Positions 16,690 to 24,462 of a stretch of DNA of 64,000 nucleotides are shown here, piece after piece. Position 1 is the stretch's first letter; every line of letters starts with the position of its first letter. The notes under the pieces were generated by a model that was given only the letters and a program-made list of their open reading frames with translations, was not told the DNA's origin and did not search any database. A program made the translations under genes and the position numbers. The DNA is taken from the NCBI GenBank assembly GCA_002364755.1, contig DEZI01000033.1:35196-99195 (forward strand), in the 5' to 3' direction. This DNA is from Stenotrophomonas maltophilia. GTDB lineage: Bacteria > Pseudomonadota > Gammaproteobacteria > Xanthomonadales > Xanthomonadaceae.

Positions 16690-18296
16690 GGGTCTGCGTC
16701 GCGCCACTGCCAGCCATCAGCCCCCACCTGCAGCACCTGCGTCGGCCGCAACGCGCGCAGCAGGTGGATGTCATGGCTCACCATCACCAGGCCACCCTCC
16801 CAAGCACCCAGCAGTGACTCCAGCGCCTGCAGCGCGGTCAGGTCCAGTGCGTTGCCGGGCTCGTCCAGCAGCAACAGCTGCGGTGCCGGTTGCGCATAGA
16901 GCACGCTGGCCAGTGCGCCCTTTACCCGTTCGCCATCGCTGAGGCTGCTGGCCGGCCGCTGGATGCGCTGTGCGTCCAGCCCGAGCAGGGCCAGCCGCGT
17001 GCGCAGCTCGGCGGGGTCGGCCGTCGGATTGGCCGACTGCACCGTATCGAGGATGCTGTGCTCACCGGCCAGTGCCAGCAGCTGCTGGTCCAGCAGCGCC
17101 AGCGGTGCATGCCGCTGCACCTCGCCCGCGCGCGCATCCATCTTGCCGGCCAGCACGCGCAGCAGGGTGGACTTGCCACTGCCGTTGTCACCGACCACGG
17201 CAATGCGCTGGCCACGGCGGATATCCAGCTGCAACGGTGCGCTGCAGCCATGCGGCAGCACCAGATCGTGGGCCTGCAGCAGCCGCGCGCTGCCGCGCTC
17301 GCCTTCGCTGGCGAACAGTGCAAGGTCGGGTGGCGCCTGCACGGCGGCAGCGGCGCTGCGCAACTGCTGGGCGCTGGCCTGCAGGCGGTCGGCCTGGATC
17401 TGCTGCGCACGGCCCTGGGTGGCCTCGGCACGCTGCTTCTGCCCGCCCAGCAGGATCGGCGCCTGGTTGGCCTGCTTCGCATCGCGGTTGCCGCGCGCCT
17501 GCCGCTGCTGCTGGCGTTCGTGCTGCTCGCGCGCACTGCGCTGCTGCTGGCGGTGCTGAGCGCGGGCATGGTCGAGCTGCGCGACTGCGGCGTCGCGTTC
17601 GACGGCGCGTGCCTCGGCGTAGTGCTGCCACGGCCCGCCATAGCGATGCAGCCGGTGCGCATCCAGTTCCACGATCTGCTGCATGTGGGCCAGCAGCTCG
17701 CGGTCGTGGCTGATCACCAGCAGCCCGCCCGGCCACTGCTGCAGTTGCTGGTACAGCTGCTGGCGGTTGCGTGCATCCAGATGGTTGCTGGGTTCGTCGA
17801 GGATGAGCCAGTCGGCGCCGCTGGCCCATGCGCCAGACAATGCAACGCGCATGGCCTGGCCACCACTGAGGCGCGCGGCCGGCTGCGTGGGCTGCAGATC
17901 ATCGGGCAGGCCCAGGGCACGCCATTGCTGCTGCAGGCGCTCGCGCAGGTCCCAGCGATCACCGATGCAGGCGAAATCAGCCTCGTCGATGCTGCCGGCT
18001 TCGATGCGCTCAAGTGCGGCCAGTTCAGCGCCCACGCCTGCCAGTTCGCCCACGGTGCCGCGTGGCGGGTAGCCGGTCGTGGGCAGCAGGAAGACCCGGC
18101 CGCTGCCGCGCACCTGGCCGCTGTCGGGCGTCAGTTGCCCGGCCAGCAGGCGCGCGAGCACGCTCTTGCCGGTGCCGTTGGCACCGACCAGGCCGGTGGC
18201 CACCGGTTCAAAGGAAAACGAGAGTTCGGAAAACAGCGATCGGCCATCGGCCAACCGATAGGACACGCGATCGAGCGCGAGGGAATGCGTGGTCAT
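16653..18296 (-). CDS. ABC-F family ATPase
   Basis: A 547-residue soluble protein with two ABC ATPase domains in tandem and no membrane segment, as in ABC-F proteins that act on the ribosome. NBD1: Walker A VGANGTGKSVLA, signature RLSGGQAMRVAL, Walker B DWLILDEPSNHLD. The linker is highly charged and Gln/Arg-rich (HRQQQRSAREQHERQQQRQARGN as two shorter runs of helix). NBD2: Walker A VGDNGSGKSTLL, signature SLSDGERVKGAL, Walker B LLLLDEPGNALD. The second signature (LSDGE) is a mild variant. Antibiotic-resistance and housekeeping ABC-F proteins look alike, so drug protection is possible but not shown. The last residues come from an interspersed repeat (16649-16689). Confidence 0.88.
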   Translation of the reverse strand: MTTHSLALDRVSYRLADGRSLFSELSFSFEPVATGLVGANGTGKSVLARLLAGQLTPDSGQVRGSGRVFLLPTTGYPPRGTVGELAGVGAELAALERIEAGSIDEADFACIGDRWDLRERLQQQWRALGLPDDLQPTQPAARLSGGQAMRVALSGAWASGADWLILDEPSNHLDARNRQQLYQQLQQWPGGLLVISHDRELLAHMQQIVELDAHRLHRYGGPWQHYAEARAVERDAAVAQLDHARAQHRQQQRSAREQHERQQQRQARGNRDAKQANQAPILLGGQKQRAEATQGRAQQIQADRLQASAQQLRSAAAAVQAPPDLALFASEGERGSARLLQAHDLVLPHGCSAPLQLDIRRGQRIAVVGDNGSGKSTLLRVLAGKMDARAGEVQRHAPLALLDQQLLALAGEHSILDTVQSANPTADPAELRTRLALLGLDAQRIQRPASSLSDGERVKGALASVLYAQPAPQLLLLDEPGNALDLTALQALESLLGAWEGGLVMVSHDIHLLRALRPTQVLQVGADGWQWRDADPGSDPFCSAIGL

Positions 18297-18464
18297 GCGA
18301 CCTCCATGGGATGCCTGGTTCTCCCCTGCGCACAGGGGCGGGAAGAGTCGGGCCGTCTAGTGGAAAGACGGCGGCATCACTGGCGCATTGGTCGCGGGCC
18401 TCTTGGAGGAATAGGGGGGATTATAGCGCCGGTGGATGAATGGTCGTGGTGGCGATGCTCCGTC

Positions 18465-18487
18465 ATCCTCGCATGGCGTGGATCTAC
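18465..18487 (-). repeat. GTAG palindrome, inverted
   Basis: ATCCTCGC-ATG-GCGTGGAT followed by CTAC; lies just after the LysR remnant. Confidence 0.7.
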
Positions 18488-18491
18488 CGGG

Positions 18492-18898
18492 CTACGGGAC
18501 GGTATCCAGCCGTGCGCCGATGAAGTCGATGAACACCCGCAGCTTCGGCAGCACATGCCGGCCCGAAGGCCACAGCAGATGGAAGGTGCCGCAGGAATGC
18601 ACGTGCTCATCCAGTACGGTGACCAGGCGGCCATCGGCAATGGCATCACGCACCGAGTGCACCGGGACGAAGGCCAGGCCGATATCGCGCAGGGCCAGCT
18701 CCACCCGCGCTTCGATGGTGTTGGCGACCATGTGCACGGGCAGTTCCTGTGCGGCCTCTTCGTGCGGCCACTGGATCGGCCACGGTTCCAACTTGCCGCT
18801 GCTGGGGAATTTGTAGTGCAGCAGCGTGTGCTGCAGCAGGCCGGCCGGCGCCTTGGGCACGCCGCGCCGCTGCAGGTAGGCCGGTGAGGCGACGATGC
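18492..18898 (-). pseudogene. LysR regulator remnant (C-terminal effector domain only)
   Basis: About 135 codons encode the second half of a LysR-type regulator: GIVASPAYLQRRGVPKAP, LVTVLDEHVHSCGTFHLLWPSG and a C-terminus LRVFIDFIGARLDTVP. The helix-turn-helix and the first effector-domain half, normally about 165 residues, are missing. The homology stops abruptly at about 18898, where the plus strand at once becomes the middle of an MFS transporter. The minus-strand frame stays open beyond the junction, but its translation there is low-complexity and not LysR. A deletion that removed the 5' ends of two divergent genes explains this best. Confidence 0.82.
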
Positions 18899-19444
18899 CG
18901 CTTCCTGGCCGGCGTGGGTGCGGGCCTGTTGTGGTCACTGGTCGCTGGCTATGCGGCGCGCCTGGTGGTGCCCGAACTGCAGGGGCGGGCGATCGCGGTG
19001 GCGATGGTGGGTTCACCGTTGGCGCTGTCGCTGGGGGTGCCGGCGGGCACGCTGCTGGGCCAGCAGATCGGCTGGCGCTGGGCGTTCGGACTGATGGCAT
19101 TGCTGGCGGTGCTGCTGCTGGGCTGGGTGCGCTGGGCGGTGCTGGCGCTGCTGCTGTGGCCGGGCGTGCCGCAGGTGCTGCTGCTGGCCAGCGTGCTGTG
19201 GGGCGTGGCGTTTGGTGCGGTGCCGACGCTGTTCCAGACCGCGGTGGCGCGGCGTGCGGGCGCGGCGGCGGACCTGGCGCAGTCGATGCTGGTGACCGGC
19301 TGGAACCTGGCGATTGCCGCCGGCGGCATGGCCGGTGGCGTGGTGCTGCAGTCGGCGGGGGCAGGGCAGCTGGCGTGGTTGCCGTTGCTGCTGCTGGCGG
19401 TGTGCGCGGCGTGGTTGTGGGCGCGGCCGAAGGCCTGGGTGTAG
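18899..19444 (+). pseudogene. MFS transporter remnant (N-terminus and a middle part missing)
   Basis: The homology begins inside TM4 (RFLAGVGAGLLWSLVAGY), runs through the MFS hallmark GRAIAVAMVGSPLALSLGVP and WRWAFGLMALLAVLLLGW, then jumps to WAVLALLLWPGVPQVLLLASVLWG and the C-terminal AVPTLFQTAVARR...AQSMLVTGWNLAIAAGG. TM1-3 and, judged from DHA1-family transporters, a segment around TM6-9 are absent. An intact homologue would be about 390 residues against 182 here. The likely original pair was a LysR-controlled drug or sugar exporter next to its regulator. Confidence 0.8.
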
Positions 19445-19461
19445 TGGCTGGTGCATGGGGA

Positions 19462-19519
19462 TGCCGGCCAGGGGCCGGCACTACCAGGGCGGCGTCATCC
19501 ACGCATGGCGTGGATCTAC
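19462..19519 (-). repeat. two GTAG palindromes
   Basis: TGCCGGCC/GGCCGGCA with CTAC at 19462-19484, and ATCCACGC/GCGTGGAT with CTAC at 19497-19519. Both are inverted and of different subtypes. Confidence 0.8.
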
Positions 19520-19551
19520 TGAGAGAGGGCGTCGCTGCGACCCGCGTCCGC

Positions 19552-19653
19552 ATTTGCTCTTTCTGTTGATTCCGTGGTCGGGCGCCGCAGCAAGGTGCCC
19601 GGCCAACCCGCGGATTACGGCCGTCCCATCACGAGGGGCTCCGCCGTTGGCCG
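19552..19653. repeat. degenerate copy of parts of the 27.0-27.4 kb element
   Basis: TTTCTGTTGATTCCGTGG here is close to the reverse complement of bases around 27208-27226 (CCACGGAAAATCAACAG), and GAGGGGCTCCGCCGTTGGCC near 19632-19651 resembles part of the 47-bp terminal repeat at 27349-27395. Only fragments are shared. Confidence 0.55.
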
Positions 19654-21273
19654 TCATTCTTCTGCAGCGGCCCGCTCGATCGGCACGCTGCGCGGGTTCT
19701 GCATGTCCTCCCGCGCCGCGCCGTAGCGCTGCTGGCGCTGGTGGTGGAAGGCGATGAACGCATCGCGCGGCAGCGGCCGCGAGAACAGCCAGCCCTGGCC
19801 GAACTGCACCTGCTGGCTGTGCAGGTAGGCCAGCTGCGGTTCGGTCTCCACGCCTTCGGCCACCACCCACAGGCCCAGTTCCTTGGCCATGTCGATGATG
19901 TGCGGGGTGACTGGGCTGGTCGCGCTTTCGGTGCCGATGGCATCGACGAACGACTTGTCGATCTTCAGCGCGTCCAGCGGCAGCTGCTCCAGGTACTGCA
20001 GGCTGGAATAGCCCACGCCGAAATCGTCGATGGCGATGCTGTGCCCGGCACGGCGCGCTGCGGCCAGCATGGTGCGGGCGCGGTCGGCATCGAGGAAGCC
20101 GCGTTCGGTGGCCTCCAGCCAGATCTGCTGCGGCAGGATGCCGCTGCCGGCCATGCGCTGGGTGATCGACTTCAAGGCGCGGCCGCTGATGATGTCCTCG
20201 GCCGCGAGGTTGATGGCGATGTGTGCGCTGCGGTCCTCCACCAGCAGTTCGCGCATGTCCGACACCACGTTCTCGATCACCAGGTCGGTGAGCGCGGCGA
20301 TCAGGCCGTGCTCCTCGGCCAGCGGCACGAAGATGTCCGGGCGCACCTGGGTGCCGTCGGGACGCTGCCAGCGCACCAGGGCCTCGGCACCGACGCAGAT
20401 GCCGGTCTCCAGCTCGATGATGGGCTGGTAGTGCAGGTACAGCTCGCGGCGGCGGATGGCGATGGACAGTTCGCCGCGCAGCGACAGCCGACGACGCGAC
20501 AGCCAGATCACCACGCCGGCGCCGGCAGCGGCCAGCAGCAGGCCCACCGGCACGAACAGCCAGGCCTGCTGGCGGAAGGTGGCGGCCAGGGCGGTGCGCG
20601 GGCCGGTGGCGATGGCCAGCCACTCGTTGTTGCGGGCCGTGGCGTACAGGGTGTCGTCGTCCAGGCCCTCGCCAGGCTGGCGCAGCTGCTGCAGCAGCAG
20701 GTCCGGGTTGATGCCGTCCTGCTTGGACAGCAGGCGGCCGTCGGGGCTGGCCAGGGCCAGGCGCACCTGCGGATCGGCGATGACATCGACGAAGCGGCGC
20801 GGGTCGACCAGCGTGTCGTAGGAGCCGTACAGGATGGACAGCACCGTTCGCCCGCCGCTGGACTGCGGGCGCACGCCCACGGTAATGCCGGCGCCATCGC
20901 TGGTGACATGGTCCGGGGTGGGCTGGCTGACGTCGGCCTCGAACGCACCCCACGAGGTGCACCGCAGCTTGCCCGCCTCGAAGTAGCCCATCTGGTCGAC
21001 CGAGGGCGTGGTCATCACCAGGGTCTGCATGCGCCGAACGTGCTCGGGGCTGCAGGGCGGCAGGCGCGAGGCTTCGGCGGCCTTCAGCACCGCCAGCGAT
21101 TCCTGGTAGGAGACGTCGGCGCGGCGCAGGGCGCGCTCGGCGATCTCGTGCAGGCGCTGCTGTTCCAGGCTGACCGCGCTGTTCCAGGTGGCGTAGACCA
21201 TCGCGGTGATCGGCACGACGGCCGCCAGGATCGCCAGCAGGGTCGCGGCGATGATGACGCCCACGCGGCTCAT
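19654..21273 (-). CDS. CSS-motif EAL phosphodiesterase (c-di-GMP)
   Basis: A 539-residue inner-membrane protein that should cleave c-di-GMP to pGpG. TM1 is at residues 4-28; the periplasmic CSS domain carries Cys74 (LPPCSPEH) and Cys105 (LRCTSWG), the pair that forms a redox-controlled disulfide in this family; TM2 is near 240 (AWLFVPVGLLLAAAGAGVVIWL). The EAL domain (about 265-515) has all active-site blocks: GAEALVRW, AINLAAED, LEATERG, AIDDFGVGYSS, KIDKSFVD and AEGVETE. In E. coli PdeC the free-thiol form is active and is also proteolysed, so oxidative periplasmic conditions are expected to lower activity. Start ATG 21273. Confidence 0.92.
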   Translation of the reverse strand: MSRVGVIIAATLLAILAAVVPITAMVYATWNSAVSLEQQRLHEIAERALRRADVSYQESLAVLKAAEASRLPPCSPEHVRRMQTLVMTTPSVDQMGYFEAGKLRCTSWGAFEADVSQPTPDHVTSDGAGITVGVRPQSSGGRTVLSILYGSYDTLVDPRRFVDVIADPQVRLALASPDGRLLSKQDGINPDLLLQQLRQPGEGLDDDTLYATARNNEWLAIATGPRTALAATFRQQAWLFVPVGLLLAAAGAGVVIWLSRRRLSLRGELSIAIRRRELYLHYQPIIELETGICVGAEALVRWQRPDGTQVRPDIFVPLAEEHGLIAALTDLVIENVVSDMRELLVEDRSAHIAINLAAEDIISGRALKSITQRMAGSGILPQQIWLEATERGFLDADRARTMLAAARRAGHSIAIDDFGVGYSSLQYLEQLPLDALKIDKSFVDAIGTESATSPVTPHIIDMAKELGLWVVAEGVETEPQLAYLHSQQVQFGQGWLFSRPLPRDAFIAFHHQRQQRYGAAREDMQNPRSVPIERAAAEE

Positions 21274-21477
21274 GGCAGGTTTTCCAGGGGGCGGGGCAGG
21301 GCGCTGCGCATGGCGGGCCGGTCCTTGGTCGGATGCGCTATCTGAGCATGTTGCAGCCCCGGGGGGAATGGTTGGGACCCGACTGCTTCCTACTTGACGC
21401 TTTCAGCCCGTACAGCGCTGGCGCTCGGCGCCGCAGAGGACTACCGTCGGAAACTTCACCCGCCCCTTCCCGCGCCC

Positions 21478-22848
21478 ATGACCGAGCCCGCCACGCCCCC
21501 GGAACACCTGCGCCGCAGCCTGTCCAACCGCCACCTGCAACTGATCGCCATCGGCGGTGCCATCGGGACCGGCCTGTTCATGGGGTCGGGCAAGACCATC
21601 AGCCTGGCCGGTCCGTCCATCCTGTTTGTCTACCTCATCATCGGCGCGATGCTGTTCTTCGTGATGCGCGCGATGGGCGAGCTGCTGCTATCCAACCTGC
21701 AGTACAAATCCTTCATCGACTTTTCAACCGACCTGCTCGGCCCCTGGGCCGGATTCTTCTGCGGGTGGACGTACTGGTTCTGCTGGATCGTCACTGCCAT
21801 CGCCGATGTCATTGCCATCGCTGCCTATGCGCAGTTCTGGTTCCCCGAGCTGCAGGCGTGGATACCGGCACTGCTGTGCGTGATGCTGCTGCTGGGCCTG
21901 AACCTGGTGACGGTGAAGCTGTTCGGCGAGATGGAGTTCTGGTTCGCGCTGATCAAGATCGTGGCCATCTGCGCGCTGATCATCACCGGTGCCGGCCTGG
22001 TGGCGTGGGGCTTCACCTCGCCCAGCGGACATACCGCCTCGCTGTCCAACCTGTGGAACGATGGCGGCATGTTCCCGATGGGCCTGGTCGGCTTCTTCGC
22101 CGGTTTCCAGATAGCGGTGTTCGCCTTCGTCGGCATCGAGCTGGTGGGCACCACCGCCGCCGAAACCGCCGACCCGGAGCGCAACCTGCCCAAGGCGATC
22201 AACTCGATCCCGGTGCGCATCATCATTTTCTACGTGCTGGCCCTGGTGGCGATCATGGCGGTGACGCCGTGGCGCCAGGTGGTGCCGGACAAGAGCCCGT
22301 TCGTGCAGCTGTTCGTGCTGGCCGGCATCCCCGCCGCGGCCAGCCTGATCAACTTCGTGGTGCTGACCTCGGCCACGTCGTCGGCCAACAGCGGCATCTT
22401 CTCCACCAGCCGCATGCTGTACGGGCTGGCCGAAGGGGGCCACGCCCCGCGCGGCCTGTCGCGCCTGTCACGCGCGGCGGTGCCGGCCCGCGGCCTGCTG
22501 TTCTCGTGCCTGTGCCTGCTGGGCGGCACCCTGCTGATCTACCTGATCCCGAACCTGGTGACCGCCTTCACCCTGGTGACGACGCTGGCGACGGTGCTCT
22601 TCATCTTCGTCTGGTCGCTGATCCTGGTGGCCTACATGGTCTACCGCCGCCGCTACCCGGAGCGCCACGCCGCCTCGATCTTCAAGATGCCCGGCGGCGT
22701 GGCCATGTGCTGGGCCTGCCTGGTGTTCTTCGCCGGCGTGCTGGTGCTGCTGAGCCTGCAGGCCGACACCCGCCAGGCGCTGGTAGCCAGCCCGGTGTGG
22801 TTCGTGCTGCTGGGCGCGGGGTACTGGCTGCGGCGCCGGGCGGGGTAG
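21478..22848 (+). CDS. cycA: D-serine/D-alanine/glycine:H+ symporter CycA
   Basis: A 456-residue APC-superfamily amino acid permease with 12 membrane segments. The N-terminal RSLSNRHLQLIAIGGAIGTG and LFMGSGKTISLAGPS blocks are those of the amino acid transporter family; SFIDFSTDLLGPWAGFFCGWTYW and AETADPERNLPKAI are strongly CycA-like. It imports D-Ala, D-Ser and Gly. The dadA-alr catabolic genes at 55.5-57.9 kb would use the D-alanine. ATG 21478 is the start by similarity; the earlier in-frame start at 21394 adds an unlikely extension. The stop codon TAG belongs to a GTAG palindrome. Confidence 0.9.
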   Translation: MTEPATPPEHLRRSLSNRHLQLIAIGGAIGTGLFMGSGKTISLAGPSILFVYLIIGAMLFFVMRAMGELLLSNLQYKSFIDFSTDLLGPWAGFFCGWTYWFCWIVTAIADVIAIAAYAQFWFPELQAWIPALLCVMLLLGLNLVTVKLFGEMEFWFALIKIVAICALIITGAGLVAWGFTSPSGHTASLSNLWNDGGMFPMGLVGFFAGFQIAVFAFVGIELVGTTAAETADPERNLPKAINSIPVRIIIFYVLALVAIMAVTPWRQVVPDKSPFVQLFVLAGIPAAASLINFVVLTSATSSANSGIFSTSRMLYGLAEGGHAPRGLSRLSRAAVPARGLLFSCLCLLGGTLLIYLIPNLVTAFTLVTTLATVLFIFVWSLILVAYMVYRRRYPERHAASIFKMPGGVAMCWACLVFFAGVLVLLSLQADTRQALVASPVWFVLLGAGYWLRRRAG

Positions 22849-22931
22849 CGTCGACCGTTGGTCGACTCTCGCGCGCAGCGCGCGGCTTTCGCGTTCTGAT
22901 CGGGAAGCAGTCGACCAACGGTCGACGCCAC
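22845..22931. repeat. two inverted GTCGAC palindromes
   Basis: GTAGC-GTCGACCG/TGGTCGAC at 22845-22866 and GTCGACCA/CGGTCGAC at 22910-22926 in the opposite orientation, separated by a GCGCGC-rich hairpin. The GTAG of the first contains the cycA stop codon. Confidence 0.8.
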
Positions 22932-22978
22932 CGGGATTCACCAGAATTTCGCGGGCGTGGCCGGATCATCCGGCCGCC

Positions 22979-23743
22979 ATGACCCTTCGCCTTGCCCTCG
23001 TTGCGCTGTTGCTGCTGCCGGGCCTGGCCAGCGCCCGCACGGTCTACCGCTGCGTGCAGGGCAACACGGTCAGCCTCGCCACCGCGCCGGAACCGGGCTC
23101 GCGCTGCACGCCGAAGGAGATCGACGACAACGCCATCCAGGCCCCCAACCTGTGGGGCAACATGGGCGTCTTCAGCGGCGTGCTGTATGAGCGCGAGCAG
23201 GACGGAGTGCTGGTCTATTCCACCCGCAACCTTCCCGGCTCGCGCGTGTTCCTGAAATTCACCGTCGCCACCCCGCCCGGTGAGCCCGCCCACGAGGGCC
23301 TGGGCAAGGTCGGCAAGCCGCAGCTGGCCCAGCACGCCAAGCAGTTCAAAGCAGCTGCCAAGGCCACCGGCGTCGACGACGCCTGGCTGCGCGCGATCGC
23401 CCACGCCGAAAGCAACTTCGATGCGCTGGCCGTCTCCAGCAAGGGCGCGCAGGGCGTGATGCAGCTGATGCCCGAGACCGCACTGGAATACGGCGTGCGC
23501 GATCCGTTCTCGCCGCAGCAGTCGATCGACGGCGGCGCCCGCTACATGCGTGCACTGCTGCGCCGCTACAACGGCGACCGCGCGCTGTCAGCGGCCGCCT
23601 ACAACGCCGGCATCGGCGCGGTCGCCCGCTACAAGGGCGTGCCGCCGTATGCCGAAACCCTGGCCTACGTGGACAAGGTGATGGCGCTGTACACGCGCTA
23701 CCGCGAGGCGATGGGCATCCGCAGCGAAGTACCGGCGAAGTAG
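22979..23743 (+). CDS. Secreted lytic transglycosylase (SLT domain)
   Basis: A 254-residue protein with a signal peptide (LRLALVALLLLPGLASA, cleavage near SAR). Residues 20-60 (VYRCVQGNTVSLATAP) resemble a DUF4124-like cap. The SLT domain occupies about 115-240: catalytic Glu in AIAHAESNFD, then SSKGAQGVMQLMP, GARYMRALLRRY and ALSAAAYNAGIGAVARY. Such enzymes cut the MurNAc-GlcNAc bond of peptidoglycan, leaving 1,6-anhydroMurNAc. No membrane anchor or lipobox, so periplasmic. ATG 22979 lies directly after a CGGCCGCC stretch, with no strong ribosome site. Confidence 0.9.
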   Translation: MTLRLALVALLLLPGLASARTVYRCVQGNTVSLATAPEPGSRCTPKEIDDNAIQAPNLWGNMGVFSGVLYEREQDGVLVYSTRNLPGSRVFLKFTVATPPGEPAHEGLGKVGKPQLAQHAKQFKAAAKATGVDDAWLRAIAHAESNFDALAVSSKGAQGVMQLMPETALEYGVRDPFSPQQSIDGGARYMRALLRRYNGDRALSAAAYNAGIGAVARYKGVPPYAETLAYVDKVMALYTRYREAMGIRSEVPAK

Positions 23744-23746
23744 GCA

Positions 23747-24343
23747 TCAGCGGATGTGATCGCTGGCGAACAGGTCATAGCGATCAATGCGCCCCACCTC
23801 AGCCAGGGCCGCCTGCACTTCGGGCCGGGCCACCAGTTCGCGCCAGCGCCCCGGCAGGGCAGCATCGGCGGGCAGCGTGGGCGCGGTGCGCATCTGCTGC
23901 AGCGACAGCAACGCGCTGCTGCGCAGCTTCACCGATTCCAGCTGCACGATCAGCATGACCGTCGCTTCGTTCATGCGTCCTGCCGCCAGTGGCAGTTGGG
24001 AGAGCAGGTCGGCGGCCCCCGGTCCCTGCCCGGACACGCCGCGTGCGGCGTCGGCGGCTGCGGTCTTGTCGCCCCTCTGCTGCGCGGCGATGAACCGGAT
24101 GTAATGCCGTTGGGCGGTGGCGTAGCCAGTCAGGGGCGCGGTTGTGGCCACGGCGGCCTGCGCCTCCTCGTAACGGCCATCGTCCATCAGCCGCTCAGCG
24201 TGCGCAGCCTGGGCCTCGATGGAGGTCCCGGTTTCTGCTGCGAGAAGCGGGGCTGCGCTCCCGCGTGCCCACGAGGTAGCCGCCGGGGCCAGCAGTACAG
24301 CGGCGAACAGCATAGCGAGCGCAGGACGGGGCACGCAGGCCAC
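23747..24343 (-). CDS. Secreted hypothetical protein, possibly TPR-like
   Basis: A 198-residue protein starting at GTG 24343 (ATG 24313 is the alternative). Signal peptide LAMLFAAVLLAPAATSWA. The mature part is almost all helical with Ala-rich repeats: AAHAERLMDDGRYEEAQAAV and HYIRFIAAQQRGDKTAAADAA look like two degenerate TPR units. No family assigned. It converges on the transglycosylase gene with 3 bp between the stop codons. Confidence 0.6.
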   Translation of the reverse strand: MACVPRPALAMLFAAVLLAPAATSWARGSAAPLLAAETGTSIEAQAAHAERLMDDGRYEEAQAAVATTAPLTGYATAQRHYIRFIAAQQRGDKTAAADAARGVSGQGPGAADLLSQLPLAAGRMNEATVMLIVQLESVKLRSSALLSLQQMRTAPTLPADAALPGRWRELVARPEVQAALAEVGRIDRYDLFASDHIR

Positions 24344-24462
24344 CTTCCATGGAGTGCGCCGATTGAAGCCCGGCTGCGGCAGCGTTACAAGTGCCGTGCT
24401 CGACGCCGTTGCAGCCAGCGTCTATCGTCGTGGCCTCTTTCAGGGCAGGGCGAACGCGAGCG

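Noticed and set aside
18492..19553. A 353-residue LysR protein
   Set aside because: Only the last 135 residues have LysR homology; the rest is antisense to the MFS remnant.
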